Made by a program: the position numbers and the translations under genes
The notes under the pieces: generated by a model
Told to the model about the DNA's origin: nothing
The model's input: the letters and a program-made list of their open reading frames with translations, nothing else
The model's database searches: none
Origin: an uncultured Chloroflexota bacterium
Lineage (GTDB): Bacteria; Chloroflexota; UBA11872; VXNJ01
DNA length: 64,000 nt
Direction: 5' to 3'
Assembly: GCA_913043205.1 (NCBI GenBank)
Contig: CAJWLF010000002.1
Coordinates: forward strand, 45,206 to 109,205
Part shown: positions 50,333 to 60,534 of the stretch, in pieces
Layout of the letters: each line of letters starts with the position of its first letter
Position numbering within the stretch: position 1 is the stretch's first letter

Positions 50333-52789
50333 TTATAGTAGGTCGACTGGATCAACATCGATTACCCATCCACGATGCGGAATTTGCAGCAGAGAGCATA
50401 CTTCTTCTTCATCGCCGCTGACTACCAAATGCCATCTGTAAAGTCGGCGTTCACGCGAAATAAAACACGGAGCTGGACCAAGTATCCGAAATCCTTTGTG
50501 AGACACCTTTGAGGCTGATTTTAAGTTCTCAGCAAGTCTATGAGCCTCTTCTCGAGCTTTCTCTCCGTCTTTGTTGCTGTACAGAAATCTCACCATACGA
50601 CTTGCAGGTGGAAAACCGTGAGCTATTCGGCTTTGAATTTCAGATCGGAAATATTTCAGGTAACTACCACTACTTGTAGCCAACATAACCGGATGCTCAG
50701 GAAACAAAGTTTGTATTACCATACGGCCATCAATCTGCCCTCCCAACACTTTCCTCCTCAATCTCATCAACGACTGAAAAACACGCTCAGGGGCAGTATA
50801 GTCGGGAAATCCTATACCTACATCGGCCTGAACTATACCCAATAGATCAGACGACAATTTAGATGCAAATCTAAAAATATAAGAGGTTCCGACAAGAATT
50901 TGGGTGGCACCTATTTCAAATGATTCTGCAACCGTAGAGGCAACTCCTGGAGCCACGTCACTATCTAAACGACCAATCCGTATGGTCGGAAATAGAGCCT
51001 TCAGTGAATTTACTACTGCCTCTGTTCCATATCCCCAAAACCTCAGTCTAGTACTACGGCAATCAGGACAATTCTTCGGTAGTGATTTCCGGTGATTACA
51101 AGTGTGACAAACTAAGCTTGAAGACCGATTGTGATGAACCAGATACATACTGCAATCAGGACATTTAAAAGAAAAACCGCAATCCCTGCAGACAGTAAGT
51201 GAGGCAGCCCCTCGCCTATTTACAAACAGTACTGCACGCCCCTTCTGCTGCATACAATCTTGCAAAGCGTAAAATAGTTCTTCTGACAATACACCTCCAT
51301 GCCCCATCAAAGGCGCAACTCTCATATCAACCACATCCACTACTCCAGCAGGACCATGCGCCCCCCATCCACGCCCCACTCTCATTCGTGCCCTTCGCAG
51401 CTGCCCTGCACTACTCATCAGAATAAGTCGATATCGCTCTTTCTCCACATTATCGAATGTCTCAATAGATGGAGTTTCCGATCCTAATATAACTGCAGCT
51501 CGTCTAATCCGAGCTGCACGGATACCAACTTGACGTAGATGAGCTCTAGCACCTCGCCTCTCTTTGTATGACCTATCCTCTTCGTGGTCGATGATCACTA
51601 ATGCTAGGCGAGTCATAGGTGCGTACACCGCATACCCGGGCCCTACAACCACATCTACTTCACCACTCCTTATAGATCTCCACACACCAAGCTTAGTAGA
51701 GACCGTACTAGAATTGGTCATCAAGACAACATACGCTGACACATTGCTTGCTATGGAATTAAACAATGATTCTGCCTCGTGTTCCGTAGGGGCGATTACC
51801 ATAACTTTTCCTCCCCCAGCTACAACTTTTTCAATGGCAGCTATATACACCGCTAATCGGTCGGCATCGGCTCCAAGCAACACGGATACAGCATGTCCAT
51901 CACGATCAAGAAATGCTTCGATGGAATTCCATGCATCCAGGTCTGGGCCTTGTAATACATCATCTTCCTTTGTCACCCTCTGTGGTAATCTAAATTGTCT
52001 ATTGACAGTCACTAGACCTCTGTCAATCAGAGCCATTAATGAGGATCGAGACGCCCGGCATTCTGCCAAGAGTTCTTTAACCGGAACATCAGTAGCACGT
52101 CTTGCAAGAACACGTAACAACTCCGCTTGTTTAGGAGCTCGTTTTAATTGGCAAAGATCATGTTTTAGTTGTCTCGGCGAAGACACCATACGCACAAATT
52201 GCGAGCCGATTTCCGGCATCTCTAATTCAGTCCAACGTCTAACCACCCCCGTACTAACCAAATGGGATAATGATTTTACGCAGCTCTTACCAATCGATTT
52301 TTCTAACGTTTCATATGCACTGGGGCCGAGAACGGTAAGCTTTTTCAGCGTTTTCGCCTCTACAGCCGATAGTTTTTCCTCATAATTTGAGGAAGGATCA
52401 GCCGCATAGTAGTGCTTTATGTACTTTGACAACCTGGGCGGCAACATAGTCTCAATAAGAAGCCCCAAAGGAGCACCGTAATTACGAGCCACCCATCGGG
52501 CCAATTCTAGTCTTCCAGGGTCGATAAGAATAGCATCAGATATTATGTCAAGCACGGGTTTTGTGGAATAGACTGGGCTAGAGTTTGCAACACTGAGTAC
52601 GACTCCGTGCAAAAGGCGATTACCAAATTCAACTGTAACTAGTTGTCCAGGATATATCCGATCCGTAAACTCGTTAGGAACCGAATAATGGAAGCTTCGA
52701 TCCCCTCGCACATTTGAAGCAGCGACCGCTATTTCGGCGTAGAGACCTGCATCTGTCGAACGATCAGTACGCCGATTGGAGTCCAACAT
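50333..52789 (-). CDS. priA: Primosomal protein N' PriA-like, degenerate helicase motifs
   Basis: Zn region CRDCGFSFKCPDCSMYLVHH...LVCHTCNHRKSLPKNCPDC, FWGYGTEAVVNSLKALFP, ILGPAPCFISRERRLYRWHLVV; Walker A/B and motif VI altered. Confidence 0.9.
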   Translation of the reverse strand: MLDSNRRTDRSTDAGLYAEIAVAASNVRGDRSFHYSVPNEFTDRIYPGQLVTVEFGNRLLHGVVLSVANSSPVYSTKPVLDIISDAILIDPGRLELARWVARNYGAPLGLLIETMLPPRLSKYIKHYYAADPSSNYEEKLSAVEAKTLKKLTVLGPSAYETLEKSIGKSCVKSLSHLVSTGVVRRWTELEMPEIGSQFVRMVSSPRQLKHDLCQLKRAPKQAELLRVLARRATDVPVKELLAECRASRSSLMALIDRGLVTVNRQFRLPQRVTKEDDVLQGPDLDAWNSIEAFLDRDGHAVSVLLGADADRLAVYIAAIEKVVAGGGKVMVIAPTEHEAESLFNSIASNVSAYVVLMTNSSTVSTKLGVWRSIRSGEVDVVVGPGYAVYAPMTRLALVIIDHEEDRSYKERRGARAHLRQVGIRAARIRRAAVILGSETPSIETFDNVEKERYRLILMSSAGQLRRARMRVGRGWGAHGPAGVVDVVDMRVAPLMGHGGVLSEELFYALQDCMQQKGRAVLFVNRRGAASLTVCRDCGFSFKCPDCSMYLVHHNRSSSLVCHTCNHRKSLPKNCPDCRSTRLRFWGYGTEAVVNSLKALFPTIRIGRLDSDVAPGVASTVAESFEIGATQILVGTSYIFRFASKLSSDLLGIVQADVGIGFPDYTAPERVFQSLMRLRRKVLGGQIDGRMVIQTLFPEHPVMLATSSGSYLKYFRSEIQSRIAHGFPPASRMVRFLYSNKDGEKAREEAHRLAENLKSASKVSHKGFRILGPAPCFISRERRLYRWHLVVSGDEEEVCSLLQIPHRGWVIDVDPVDLL

Positions 52790-52970
52790 TCACATCCCTG
52801 ATCAAATTCAAATACTTCCCTAGTTAGGCAAACACAGTCCAAAAAGCAATACACTCTTCCAGTGTTCCTGACTCTGAACCCTAAAGTGATGCTCCACCCC
52901 ACATCATACAACCTTCAGTCCACTCATTTACATACACAACACTGCAACAAAATTAGTTCTGGTTAATTCA

Positions 52971-53582
52971 TCAATATGAGTCTATAAGTCTCATTTTTCG
53001 TTCAGAATGTATTATTCCAACCACTTGTTCCACGGCACTATTTACGCAGCCTGTCTTGTTTTCCACCACATAGTCTGCTTGCTCACAGAACCTCAACTCT
53101 TCTTTAGCTGTAGACACTCGCAATTTCACTGCCATTTCCCCATCAGCGTCTCTAATATGAAGTCTTTCCAAGCCCGCGGCTATCGACTCAGGTCGCACGA
53201 AGATCACGACCGCACTTTCGCAAACACCCATTATTGCTCTAGCCCCTTGCACGTCCACTCTCAAAATGACATCTATTCCATTCAACAAGTGATCTGTGAT
53301 CTCACTTTTTGGAGTACCGTACCTGCGCCCGTATACGTTCGCCCACTCAACAAAGCGATTATCTCGCAGCCAGTCATCAAACCTTGTTGCCGACAAGAAG
53401 AAATGGTCCTCTCCATGAACCTCACCAGGCCGAGGTTCTCGTGTCACAGCAGTAACGGCTTTACGAATCCCTGGCAGAACCCGGATCACAGAATTCATAA
53501 TAGTATCTTTCCCGCTACCAGAAGTACCTGTAATAATAAACAAAATACCGGAACCCTCAGACATGGTTATTTCTCCAACCAC
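52971..53582 (-). CDS. gmk: Guanylate kinase
   Basis: IITGTSGSGKDTIMNSVI, AVTAVTREPRPGEVHGEDHFFLS, EWANVYGRRYGTPKSEI. Confidence 0.95.
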   Translation of the reverse strand: MVGEITMSEGSGILFIITGTSGSGKDTIMNSVIRVLPGIRKAVTAVTREPRPGEVHGEDHFFLSATRFDDWLRDNRFVEWANVYGRRYGTPKSEITDHLLNGIDVILRVDVQGARAIMGVCESAVVIFVRPESIAAGLERLHIRDADGEMAVKLRVSTAKEELRFCEQADYVVENKTGCVNSAVEQVVGIIHSERKMRLIDSY

Positions 53583-54465
53583 TTATAATCATCACCCTGT
53601 TTATCCCATCAAAATCTTTCTTTGCTTCGACACGCAAAAACGGAATTTCACGTAGGACAAATGACTTCAACATTTCAAATTGATTATTTCCTAGTTCGAG
53701 AAAAAGCACTCCCTCTTCGACTATCCGAATCTCTAGAATCAGGCGCCGAATGAGGTCTAGCCCATCTGCTCCACCATCAAGGGCGATAGAGGGCTCATAG
53801 TCCCTTACTTCAGGGGCTAAGGAACTTAGATCATCGCTCGCAATATAAGGTAGATTCGCTACAACCAAATCTGGTTCGAGAGACCTCGGAGGCTGCAAAT
53901 CTGCCAAGGAAATATCAACTGATTTATCAAGATTGTGCAAACTAACATTCTCACTTGCAATATCTACCGCTGCCAGAGACACATCAAATCCGTATACTCT
54001 GGCGCCAGGCAACTCTTTCCCTAACGCGACTGCAATGGCCCCAGACCCCGTCCCTATGTCATGTATGACCAGATCTTGACCACGACATCCCGCAATTTGC
54101 CGTGCGACAGCCAATACAGATTCCACTAGTGATTCTGTAGACGGCCTTGGAGTCAAAACTAATTTATTTACTAGAATTTCATACCCATAAAACTCCCATT
54201 TCCCAATAATCTGTGGTACTGGCTCCCTTCTTTTCCTCCGACATAAGAATTTTTTGAAGTCCTCCTTAGCTTCTTTAGAAACTTCAAGCAAAGAATTAAA
54301 GTGTAAATTCGATACGGTAGTGCCAATTGCCTCAGCAAGTAGAATCTCTACATCGTGGTGCGGAGATTCGATCCCAACCTTCAACAATTCAGACACAGCA
54401 GATCGGAACAATGCTTTAACTGTGCATGGTGTGTTAAATACGACTGACATCTCAGCCGTCACCAT
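53557..54465 (-). CDS. prmC: Peptide chain release factor N5-glutamine methyltransferase
   Basis: [56 protein letters not shown] (NLPY-type NPPY motif). Confidence 0.93.
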   Translation of the reverse strand: MVTAEMSVVFNTPCTVKALFRSAVSELLKVGIESPHHDVEILLAEAIGTTVSNLHFNSLLEVSKEAKEDFKKFLCRRKRREPVPQIIGKWEFYGYEILVNKLVLTPRPSTESLVESVLAVARQIAGCRGQDLVIHDIGTGSGAIAVALGKELPGARVYGFDVSLAAVDIASENVSLHNLDKSVDISLADLQPPRSLEPDLVVANLPYIASDDLSSLAPEVRDYEPSIALDGGADGLDLIRRLILEIRIVEEGVLFLELGNNQFEMLKSFVLREIPFLRVEAKKDFDGINRVMIISGWRNNHV

Positions 54466-55531
54466 TACTTGACAACATAAGTTCTTCCTGGCGTGCAGTC
54501 ATCAGTGCATCCAATAAGTCGTCTATGTCTCCATCTAAGAATGCGCTCATCCCATGCAGCGTGTGGCTTATACGATGATCAGTTATTCGATCTTGAGGAA
54601 AATTATACGTTCGCATCTTGGCGCTACGATCGCCCGATCCTATTTGACCTCTTCTATCAGCGCCTCGTTCCTCCTGTTGCTTTATTCTCTCTAAATCAAG
54701 AAGTCGCGCCCGAAGCACGGCCATGGCTTTAGCACGGTTCTTGTGCTGGGATTTTTCGTCTTGTATGGAGACAACTATCCCCGTAGTTAAGTGCGTTATA
54801 CGAACCGCTGAGTCGGTAGTGTTGACAGACTGTCCCCCATGCCCTGAGGAACGAAAAACATCTATGCGTATCTCTTCTTCAGAAATCGCAATATCTATCT
54901 CTTCAGCCTCAGGCAATACGGCTACAGAGGCCGCCGAAGTATGAAGACGGCCAGACGATTCGGTTACAGGCACTCTCTGAACACGATGCACACCACTTTC
55001 ATATTTCAGCCGACCAAAGGCACCATCACCTCTCACAGCTATTATTGCCTCTTTGACTCCTCCAACCCCTGAGCTAGTCACACTAATTATCTCAAATGAC
55101 CATCCTTGCCTGTCAGCATACCGTGAGTACATACGAACCAACTCACCAGCAAACAACGACGCTTCTTCACCACCAGTACCCGCGCGCACTTCGACAATAA
55201 CGTCTCGATCATCATGAGGGTCACGAGGTAGAAGTAAATTCTTGAGCTTGCCTTCGATTTCATTCTTCTGTGACTCCAAATACTGGAGTTCTTCACGGGC
55301 TAATTCTTGCACTTCTAAATCAGGGTCCTGACAAGCAAGTTCCGTTGATTGAAGACCGTCAAAAATCTCACGTAACCGCTTAATGAGAACAACCTGCTCA
55401 TCGATCCGACTGTATTCGCGACCTAGTTTCGCTAGCCTGCCTGGATCAGATGCGATTGTCGGTTCTGCCAATTGGGCTTCAAGGTCAGCATGTTGCTGCT
55501 CTATAGCTTTGAGTCTATCACCCGTCAACAT
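54452..55531 (-). CDS. prfA: Peptide chain release factor 1
   Basis: [76 protein letters not shown]. Confidence 0.96.
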   Translation of the reverse strand: MLTGDRLKAIEQQHADLEAQLAEPTIASDPGRLAKLGREYSRIDEQVVLIKRLREIFDGLQSTELACQDPDLEVQELAREELQYLESQKNEIEGKLKNLLLPRDPHDDRDVIVEVRAGTGGEEASLFAGELVRMYSRYADRQGWSFEIISVTSSGVGGVKEAIIAVRGDGAFGRLKYESGVHRVQRVPVTESSGRLHTSAASVAVLPEAEEIDIAISEEEIRIDVFRSSGHGGQSVNTTDSAVRITHLTTGIVVSIQDEKSQHKNRAKAMAVLRARLLDLERIKQQEERGADRRGQIGSGDRSAKMRTYNFPQDRITDHRISHTLHGMSAFLDGDIDDLLDALMTARQEELMLSSNGDG

Positions 55532-56538
55532 GCTCTAATATTTACCCCTTCAATCACCAACGGTGTCTTAGTGTCCACGTCCGGCAAAACTGCATCCATA
55601 GCAATGATTGCCACTTCACATTGTTCATAAGAAGGAGGATACGTGGTTAGAGTTTGAAGCCACATACCTGGACCCATTAATACCTTGGCCCAAGGCCTAG
55701 CTCTATTCTGTGCCGTAAATCGAATTAGTTCGAAGGCTACACCTGCAATTATGGGAACGAACATAATTCTTGAGGCTATTCGAATCGGTAGATCAGGACG
55801 GCCAAGAAAGCAAAACACAACTATTGAAATCAGTACAATTATTAGTAGGAAACTAGTGCCACAACGAGGATGAGTAATGCTTTGTTTAATCACCTCGCTA
55901 GAAGTTAGAGGCACACCATTTTCAAGAGCATTCACAGTTTTGTGTTCAGCCCCATGATATTCAAATGTCCTTCTTACATCGGATAATCTTCCAATTGAGA
56001 TCATGTAGGAAACCAAGACACATATCCTTACAATTCCCTCAATCAAATTACTCAGAATATCGGATTGTACAAATGGATCTATGAATTGAACTATCAGCAA
56101 GGGAAGAACAAAAAACAGTATGATCCCCCCCCCTATCCCCATCACTAATGAAGCCCAAACAAATGCTGAATCATCGTTCCCTGGCAACGATCCCTCATTC
56201 TCTTTACTGTCGGGCGAGACGCTCTCATCCTCGCCTAAAGCTATCTCGGCCGAAAAAGCCAATGACTTCATGCCCAAATTAAGCATATCCCAAAGGCTGA
56301 AAATTCCACGCAGTACAGGAATGTTTCTAACAGACTCAGAAACTCGACCTCGTGTAATCTGTCTTACCTGTAAGAATACATCTCCATCGGGATGCCTCAC
56401 TGCAGTAGCCACACGATCACGGCTTCTCATCATCACACCCTCTATCACCGCCTGGCCGCCATAAGCAATCTCATCTTCAACGCTTTGGCCCATGCTAGAA
56501 GAGTCGACGGTCATCGTTGTTGAGCCAGCCTGTACCAA
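55525..56538 (-). CDS. DUF1385 (YqhQ-like) membrane protein
   Basis: [62 protein letters not shown]. Confidence 0.92.
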   Translation of the reverse strand: MVQAGSTTMTVDSSSMGQSVEDEIAYGGQAVIEGVMMRSRDRVATAVRHPDGDVFLQVRQITRGRVSESVRNIPVLRGIFSLWDMLNLGMKSLAFSAEIALGEDESVSPDSKENEGSLPGNDDSAFVWASLVMGIGGGIILFFVLPLLIVQFIDPFVQSDILSNLIEGIVRICVLVSYMISIGRLSDVRRTFEYHGAEHKTVNALENGVPLTSSEVIKQSITHPRCGTSFLLIIVLISIVVFCFLGRPDLPIRIASRIMFVPIIAGVAFELIRFTAQNRARPWAKVLMGPGMWLQTLTTYPPSYEQCEVAIIAMDAVLPDVDTKTPLVIEGVNIRAC

Positions 56539-56566
56539 TATGCCCTATCAGCAACCACAGCTACTT

Positions 56567-56884
56567 CTACTCGTCTACAGACTGAGCAGCCCCATCTAAT
56601 TCAACAGCCACAGACTTCTGGTCGTCACTTGGAGCTGACTCCATCTTCTTAGGAGGGGCTTCTTCAGACATGGATTTCATTGCCCCGTGACGATCCAATC
56701 TTCTCTTAAAGCGATCCACCTGACCCTGTGTATCCACCAGTTTTTGCGTCCCAGTAAAGAATGGATGACAGTTCGAACATATATCTACATGTAACTCAGC
56801 TTCGGAAGACATGGTTGTGAACGTATATCCACAGCCACAGGTCACCCGCGTTTCTACAAATTCAGGGTGTATACCAGGCTTCAT
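56567..56884 (-). CDS. rpmE: 50S ribosomal protein L31 with charged C-terminal tail
   Basis: MKPGIHPEFVETRVTCGCGYTFTTMSSEAELHVDICSNCHPFFTGTQKLVDTQGQVDRFKRR. Confidence 0.95.
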   Translation of the reverse strand: MKPGIHPEFVETRVTCGCGYTFTTMSSEAELHVDICSNCHPFFTGTQKLVDTQGQVDRFKRRLDRHGAMKSMSEEAPPKKMESAPSDDQKSVAVELDGAAQSVDE

Positions 56885-56916
56885 AGTCCCTCACGCTTTC
56901 ACTACCAGATTATATA

Positions 56917-56948
56917 AAACAGAAAAAGAAACGGCCAACACTGGCCGT
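56917..56948 (-). terminator. Rho-independent terminator for the MraY/WecA-type gene
   Basis: Minus strand ACGGCCA-GTGT-TGGCCGT followed by TTCTTTTTCTGTTT: 7-bp perfect stem, 4-nt loop, U-rich tail. Confidence 0.75.
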
Positions 56949-57027
56949 CGGAACCAGTTTAACAGGCAAATAGATAAAGGTGAGACTATCTTTTGGTTAA
57001 TATAGAACTATCAGAACCTCAACGATT

Positions 57028-58059
57028 CTAAGAGGGTTTTTGTCGATCAGTCCGGGCTAAGCACAATGCCACGATTATGATCAGCGCAAACATGATTCCA
57101 AACGCAAATAATTTCTGGTATCGGGTCAGTATCAGAGCACTAAGCCCAAAAGTAGCGCATACTCCACAGTAGACAGCAACAACCTCTATTTGAGACATTC
57201 CCGTCCTAAGCAGTCGATGATGGAAATGATCGGTGTCACGGGACGTTATACCGGTTCCAGAATGCCATCTTCGGATCACAGACCACGCAACATCCATTAT
57301 AGGTACGCCTAAAACCAGTAGCGCTGTTGCTAACTTTGCTCCGCCCACTATAGCAAGGGTAGCCAACATATAACCCAATAAATGCGCCCCCGAATCACCA
57401 AGAAATATGGTCGCACGAAAAATATTAAACGGCAAAAAGCCTATAATTGCCCCTACAAGAGCCAGTCCAAGAGTAGCTACTTCTGGCTGACCTAATCGAG
57501 CTGAAAGAATAACGAGGATCGTAACAGCTACCAAAGCTACGCCAGCTGCTAAACCATCCAATCCATCGGCCAAATTGACTGCATTCATCAATGCAACTAT
57601 CCACATGACAGTGAATGGTATCGCTAGCAGAAGCGGTATCATTAAGATTCCACCAAACGGATTGCTGACCCCTTCTATCCTCATCCCAAAAGCCAATGGG
57701 ATTACAGCTGCCACACACTGCCCTGCCAGCTTGTTACGAGGGCTTAGCTCCTGAATATCGTCTATCAACGTTAATCCAGTTATTACAGAGGCACCTAACA
57801 ACAGCCCCAACACTGGACCGTCAATACTCACACTAATCACAGCACCGAGTAGCAAACCAAGGAGAATAGGAGGTCCTCCAAGACGCGGAACGGATCGCGT
57901 ATGTATCCGACCAGGCCCAGGCTCGTGCAACCAATTGAATTTGTGGCCTAAATTTCTAGCCAACCAAGTCCCAGCCAAGCCCACTAAACAGGATATTGGT
58001 AAGACCGTCCAGCTTATCTCAGTCAGAATCATACCCTCCCAAACAGAGCAAACAAACAA
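57028..58059 (-). CDS. MraY/WecA/TagO-type undecaprenyl-phosphate sugar-1-phosphate transferase
   Basis: GRIHTRSVPRLGGPPILLG, LIDDIQELSPRNKLAGQ, NAVNLADGLDGLAAGVALVAV, FLGDSGAHLLGYMLATLAI, DTDHFHHRLL. Confidence 0.94.
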   Translation of the reverse strand: MFVCSVWEGMILTEISWTVLPISCLVGLAGTWLARNLGHKFNWLHEPGPGRIHTRSVPRLGGPPILLGLLLGAVISVSIDGPVLGLLLGASVITGLTLIDDIQELSPRNKLAGQCVAAVIPLAFGMRIEGVSNPFGGILMIPLLLAIPFTVMWIVALMNAVNLADGLDGLAAGVALVAVTILVILSARLGQPEVATLGLALVGAIIGFLPFNIFRATIFLGDSGAHLLGYMLATLAIVGGAKLATALLVLGVPIMDVAWSVIRRWHSGTGITSRDTDHFHHRLLRTGMSQIEVVAVYCGVCATFGLSALILTRYQKLFAFGIMFALIIIVALCLARTDRQKPS

Positions 58060-58294
58060 CCAATAGAAAGTACATTAACAAAGAGGGAAGCCAGATTATA
58101 TATGTCAGATGTGCTAGACGAGAGTCAGACCTATTGGTATTCTCCTCCACTGGGGTTGGTGCTGGCGGTAGTCGAAACAGTATGTTTGGTGACCCATGGT
58201 GACCAAGTCACAGGCCAATCTCACCATGTTCTCGTCGGGTGGCACGATTTATTGTTGTGCTGAATTACAAGCGGTAATGCCGCAGGAGTTATGC

Positions 58295-58516
58295 GTGACC
58301 CAAGTAACACTGGGATCAAACGAATCTTTTGAAGCCGGTTTACGCCGATTCAACAAGCGGGTTCAACAAAGTGGAATACTAACTGAAGCACGTCGGAGAA
58401 AGCACTATGAAAAGCCAAGTGCTAGGCGGAAGAAGAAGCAAGCTGCAAGAGCTCGAAAAGCTCGTCGTGCTTCTATGAAAGCCAATCGATCGCAAAACTC
58501 CGAGTATGCATTCTGA
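58295..58516 (+). CDS. rpsU: 30S ribosomal protein S21
   Basis: VTQVTLGSNESFEAGLRRFNKRVQQSGILTEARRRKHYEKPSARRKKK; GTG start preceded by AGGAG at 58284-58288; track start at 58196 is too long. Confidence 0.92.
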   Translation: MTQVTLGSNESFEAGLRRFNKRVQQSGILTEARRRKHYEKPSARRKKKQAARARKARRASMKANRSQNSEYAF

Positions 58517-58578
58517 ACAAATCACTGTTGCGAAACCTATAAGTCGCAATAGCTGAAAACAAGACAAGAGCATACCCA

Positions 58579-59064
58579 ATGATGCCAGGACTCGATATTT
58601 TAAATAACCTACTAAACGAGGAACGCAAGGCCATGAAATTGCGTGATTCACAGCGCGTTCAATCCCTTCGAAGCATTCGCAACGAACTCCAATTGGCTGA
58701 GAAAGAAAAACAGGATTCACTCACACACGATGAAGTAATCGCCAATCTCACCAAACAGGCCAAAAGCAGACGCGACTCGATCGAAGGATTCCGGGACGCT
58801 AACAGGCAGGATTTAGTTTCTCGAGAGCAATTGGAACTTGAACTCATTACGTCTTACTTGCCTGAAATGATGGATCGAGCAAGCATACAAAAAGAAGCCC
58901 TAGCCGTGATAGCTAATTTTGCTTCGCTTGACCAATCGCAAACCGGGAAGATCATTGGGCAGTTGATGGGCAACCTAAAGGGTAAAGCCGATGGTAGATT
59001 AGTAAGTGAAGTCGTGAAGGAACTGATGCAAGAAGTTTCAGAACCCGAGGATTCAGAAGGGTAA
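58579..59064 (+). CDS. GatB/YqeY domain protein
   Basis: LNNLLNEERKAMKLRDSQRVQSLRSIRNEL, QLELELITSYLPEMM, GKIIGQLMGNLKGKADGRLVSEVVKELM. Confidence 0.93.
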   Translation: MMPGLDILNNLLNEERKAMKLRDSQRVQSLRSIRNELQLAEKEKQDSLTHDEVIANLTKQAKSRRDSIEGFRDANRQDLVSREQLELELITSYLPEMMDRASIQKEALAVIANFASLDQSQTGKIIGQLMGNLKGKADGRLVSEVVKELMQEVSEPEDSEG

Positions 59065-59508
59065 ATTACCGTCGTTAATCAGCCCGCAAATATCGATGTT
59101 GTTTGGCAAAATCGTTCAGACGCGCATCTCTGTGACATTGCACATACAGCATGTGCCACTGCCATAGAAGTCTCTGGGCAAGTATTGACTGATGTACGTG
59201 TACTCTTGTCAAACTCCAGCCATCTAGCCGAGCTTAACCATAAATTCCGCGCTAAAAACCAACCAACCAATGTACTATCTTTCCCTGACGAAGAACAAGG
59301 CGGCGACATCGCTGTGGCGATCGATATTGTCTCGTCAGAAGCGGATCAACAAGGGGCCACATTACACCAAATGGTGGCTATGCTAGTCACTCATGCAACA
59401 CTACACTTGGCAAGTTTTCATCACGAGCACGAATCGGATTATCAAACCATGCTTAGACTCGAACGCCAAGTCTTGTCCAAAATGTCATTAGATCATCCGT
59501 TCGACTAA
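59065..59508 (+). CDS. ybeY: Endoribonuclease YbeY (ATT start inferred)
   Basis: ITVVNQPANIDVVWQNRSDAHLCDIAHTACATAIEVSGQVLTDVRVLLSN...NVLSFPDEE...LVTHATLHLASFHHEHESD; track start at 59185 loses 40 N-terminal residues. Confidence 0.88.
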   Translation: MTVVNQPANIDVVWQNRSDAHLCDIAHTACATAIEVSGQVLTDVRVLLSNSSHLAELNHKFRAKNQPTNVLSFPDEEQGGDIAVAIDIVSSEADQQGATLHQMVAMLVTHATLHLASFHHEHESDYQTMLRLERQVLSKMSLDHPFD

Positions 59509-60386
59509 TGGCCCATCCAGAAATCACCTTGCAATCATTCGCAAAGATAAATCTCGGCCTGGAAATATGCTCTTTCCGGGATGACGGATTCCATGAGGTG
59601 GTTTCCATAATGCAAGCGGTAGATCTTTATGATTCTATTTTCATTTCTATAGCGGATAACTTAGATGTGCTTTCCGGTGTTGAAAACTTGAAACCCGATG
59701 ATGACTTAATGCTTAAAGCAGCTAATGCCTTGCGTATAGCAACCGGAACTAGGCTGGGTGCCAAGATACGCGTAGACAAACACATACCATCTTCTGCTGG
59801 ACTTGGTGGAGGAAGTTCCAACGGGGCTACAGTGTTGCTAGGCCTAAATCAACTATGGGAAACTGAACTTACACATCCAGAGCTGGCTTCTATTTCCGCT
59901 AAACTAGGGTCAGATGTAACATTTTTCTTGACCGGAGGGACTGCTTTAACCACAGGAAGAGGTGAAAAAGTAGGCCCTCAATTACCCACCCCAAATTGTT
60001 GGGTGCTGCTGGCGAAACCCGCTCATGGACTCAGTACTAGCACCGTATACAGCCAGTTGAGAAACTCCGAATACTCCAACGGTTCTAAGACAAGGGCTTT
60101 GATGGAGTCGATTGTCAACAAGGACCCCGATTATTCACTTATGATCAATAGTTTGTCATCACCAGCCACTAGGCTTTTACCTGAGTTAAATGAAACATTG
60201 TCAGCTCTTGCTAATTCGAGCCCGAATACACTCGTGTCTGGCAGTGGGAGTACATGTTTCGCACTATTTCAATCAATGCATGAAGCCCAACTTGCCAAAA
60301 ACAACCTTAGAAATACTGGACTTTGGACACATATCTGCCCGTTCGTGGGAGAATGGTCAAACAAATATAATAGAGGTCGCTCATAG
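59508..60386 (+). CDS. ispE: 4-diphosphocytidyl-2-C-methyl-D-erythritol kinase
   Basis: SFAKINLGLEICSFRDDGFHEVVSIMQAVDLYD, HIPSSAGLGGGSSNGATVLLGLN, VSGSGSTCFALF. Confidence 0.95.
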   Translation: MAHPEITLQSFAKINLGLEICSFRDDGFHEVVSIMQAVDLYDSIFISIADNLDVLSGVENLKPDDDLMLKAANALRIATGTRLGAKIRVDKHIPSSAGLGGGSSNGATVLLGLNQLWETELTHPELASISAKLGSDVTFFLTGGTALTTGRGEKVGPQLPTPNCWVLLAKPAHGLSTSTVYSQLRNSEYSNGSKTRALMESIVNKDPDYSLMINSLSSPATRLLPELNETLSALANSSPNTLVSGSGSTCFALFQSMHEAQLAKNNLRNTGLWTHICPFVGEWSNKYNRGRS

Positions 60387-60440
60387 TAATCATGGCTACA
60401 GCGATAAATTGCAATTACAGTGCATCGAATAATAGCTCAT

Positions 60441-60515
60441 TGGGGCGTCGCCAAGCGGTAAGGCATCGGACTTTGATTCCGACATTCGCAGGTTCGAATC
60501 CTGCCGCCCCAGCCA
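60441..60515 (+). tRNA. tRNA-Gln (TTG)
   Basis: TGGGGCGTCGCCAAGCGGTAAGGCATCGGACTTTGATTCCGACATTCGCAGGTTCGAATCCTGCCGCCCCAGCCA; TTG anticodon, encoded CCA. Confidence 0.97.
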
Positions 60516-60534
60516 ACATAGATACACATCACCG

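Noticed and set aside
51564-52385. 273-aa plus-strand ORF
   Set aside because: Fully antisense to priA, low-complexity Ser/Thr-rich translation with no recognisable domain; shadow ORF.
53007-53588. 193-aa plus-strand ORF
   Set aside because: Antisense to gmk, no recognisable motifs.
58196-58294. N-terminally extended S21 ORF as listed in the track
   Set aside because: Extra 33 residues are not S21-like, and a GTG with a well-placed AGGAG starts the conserved protein at 58295.
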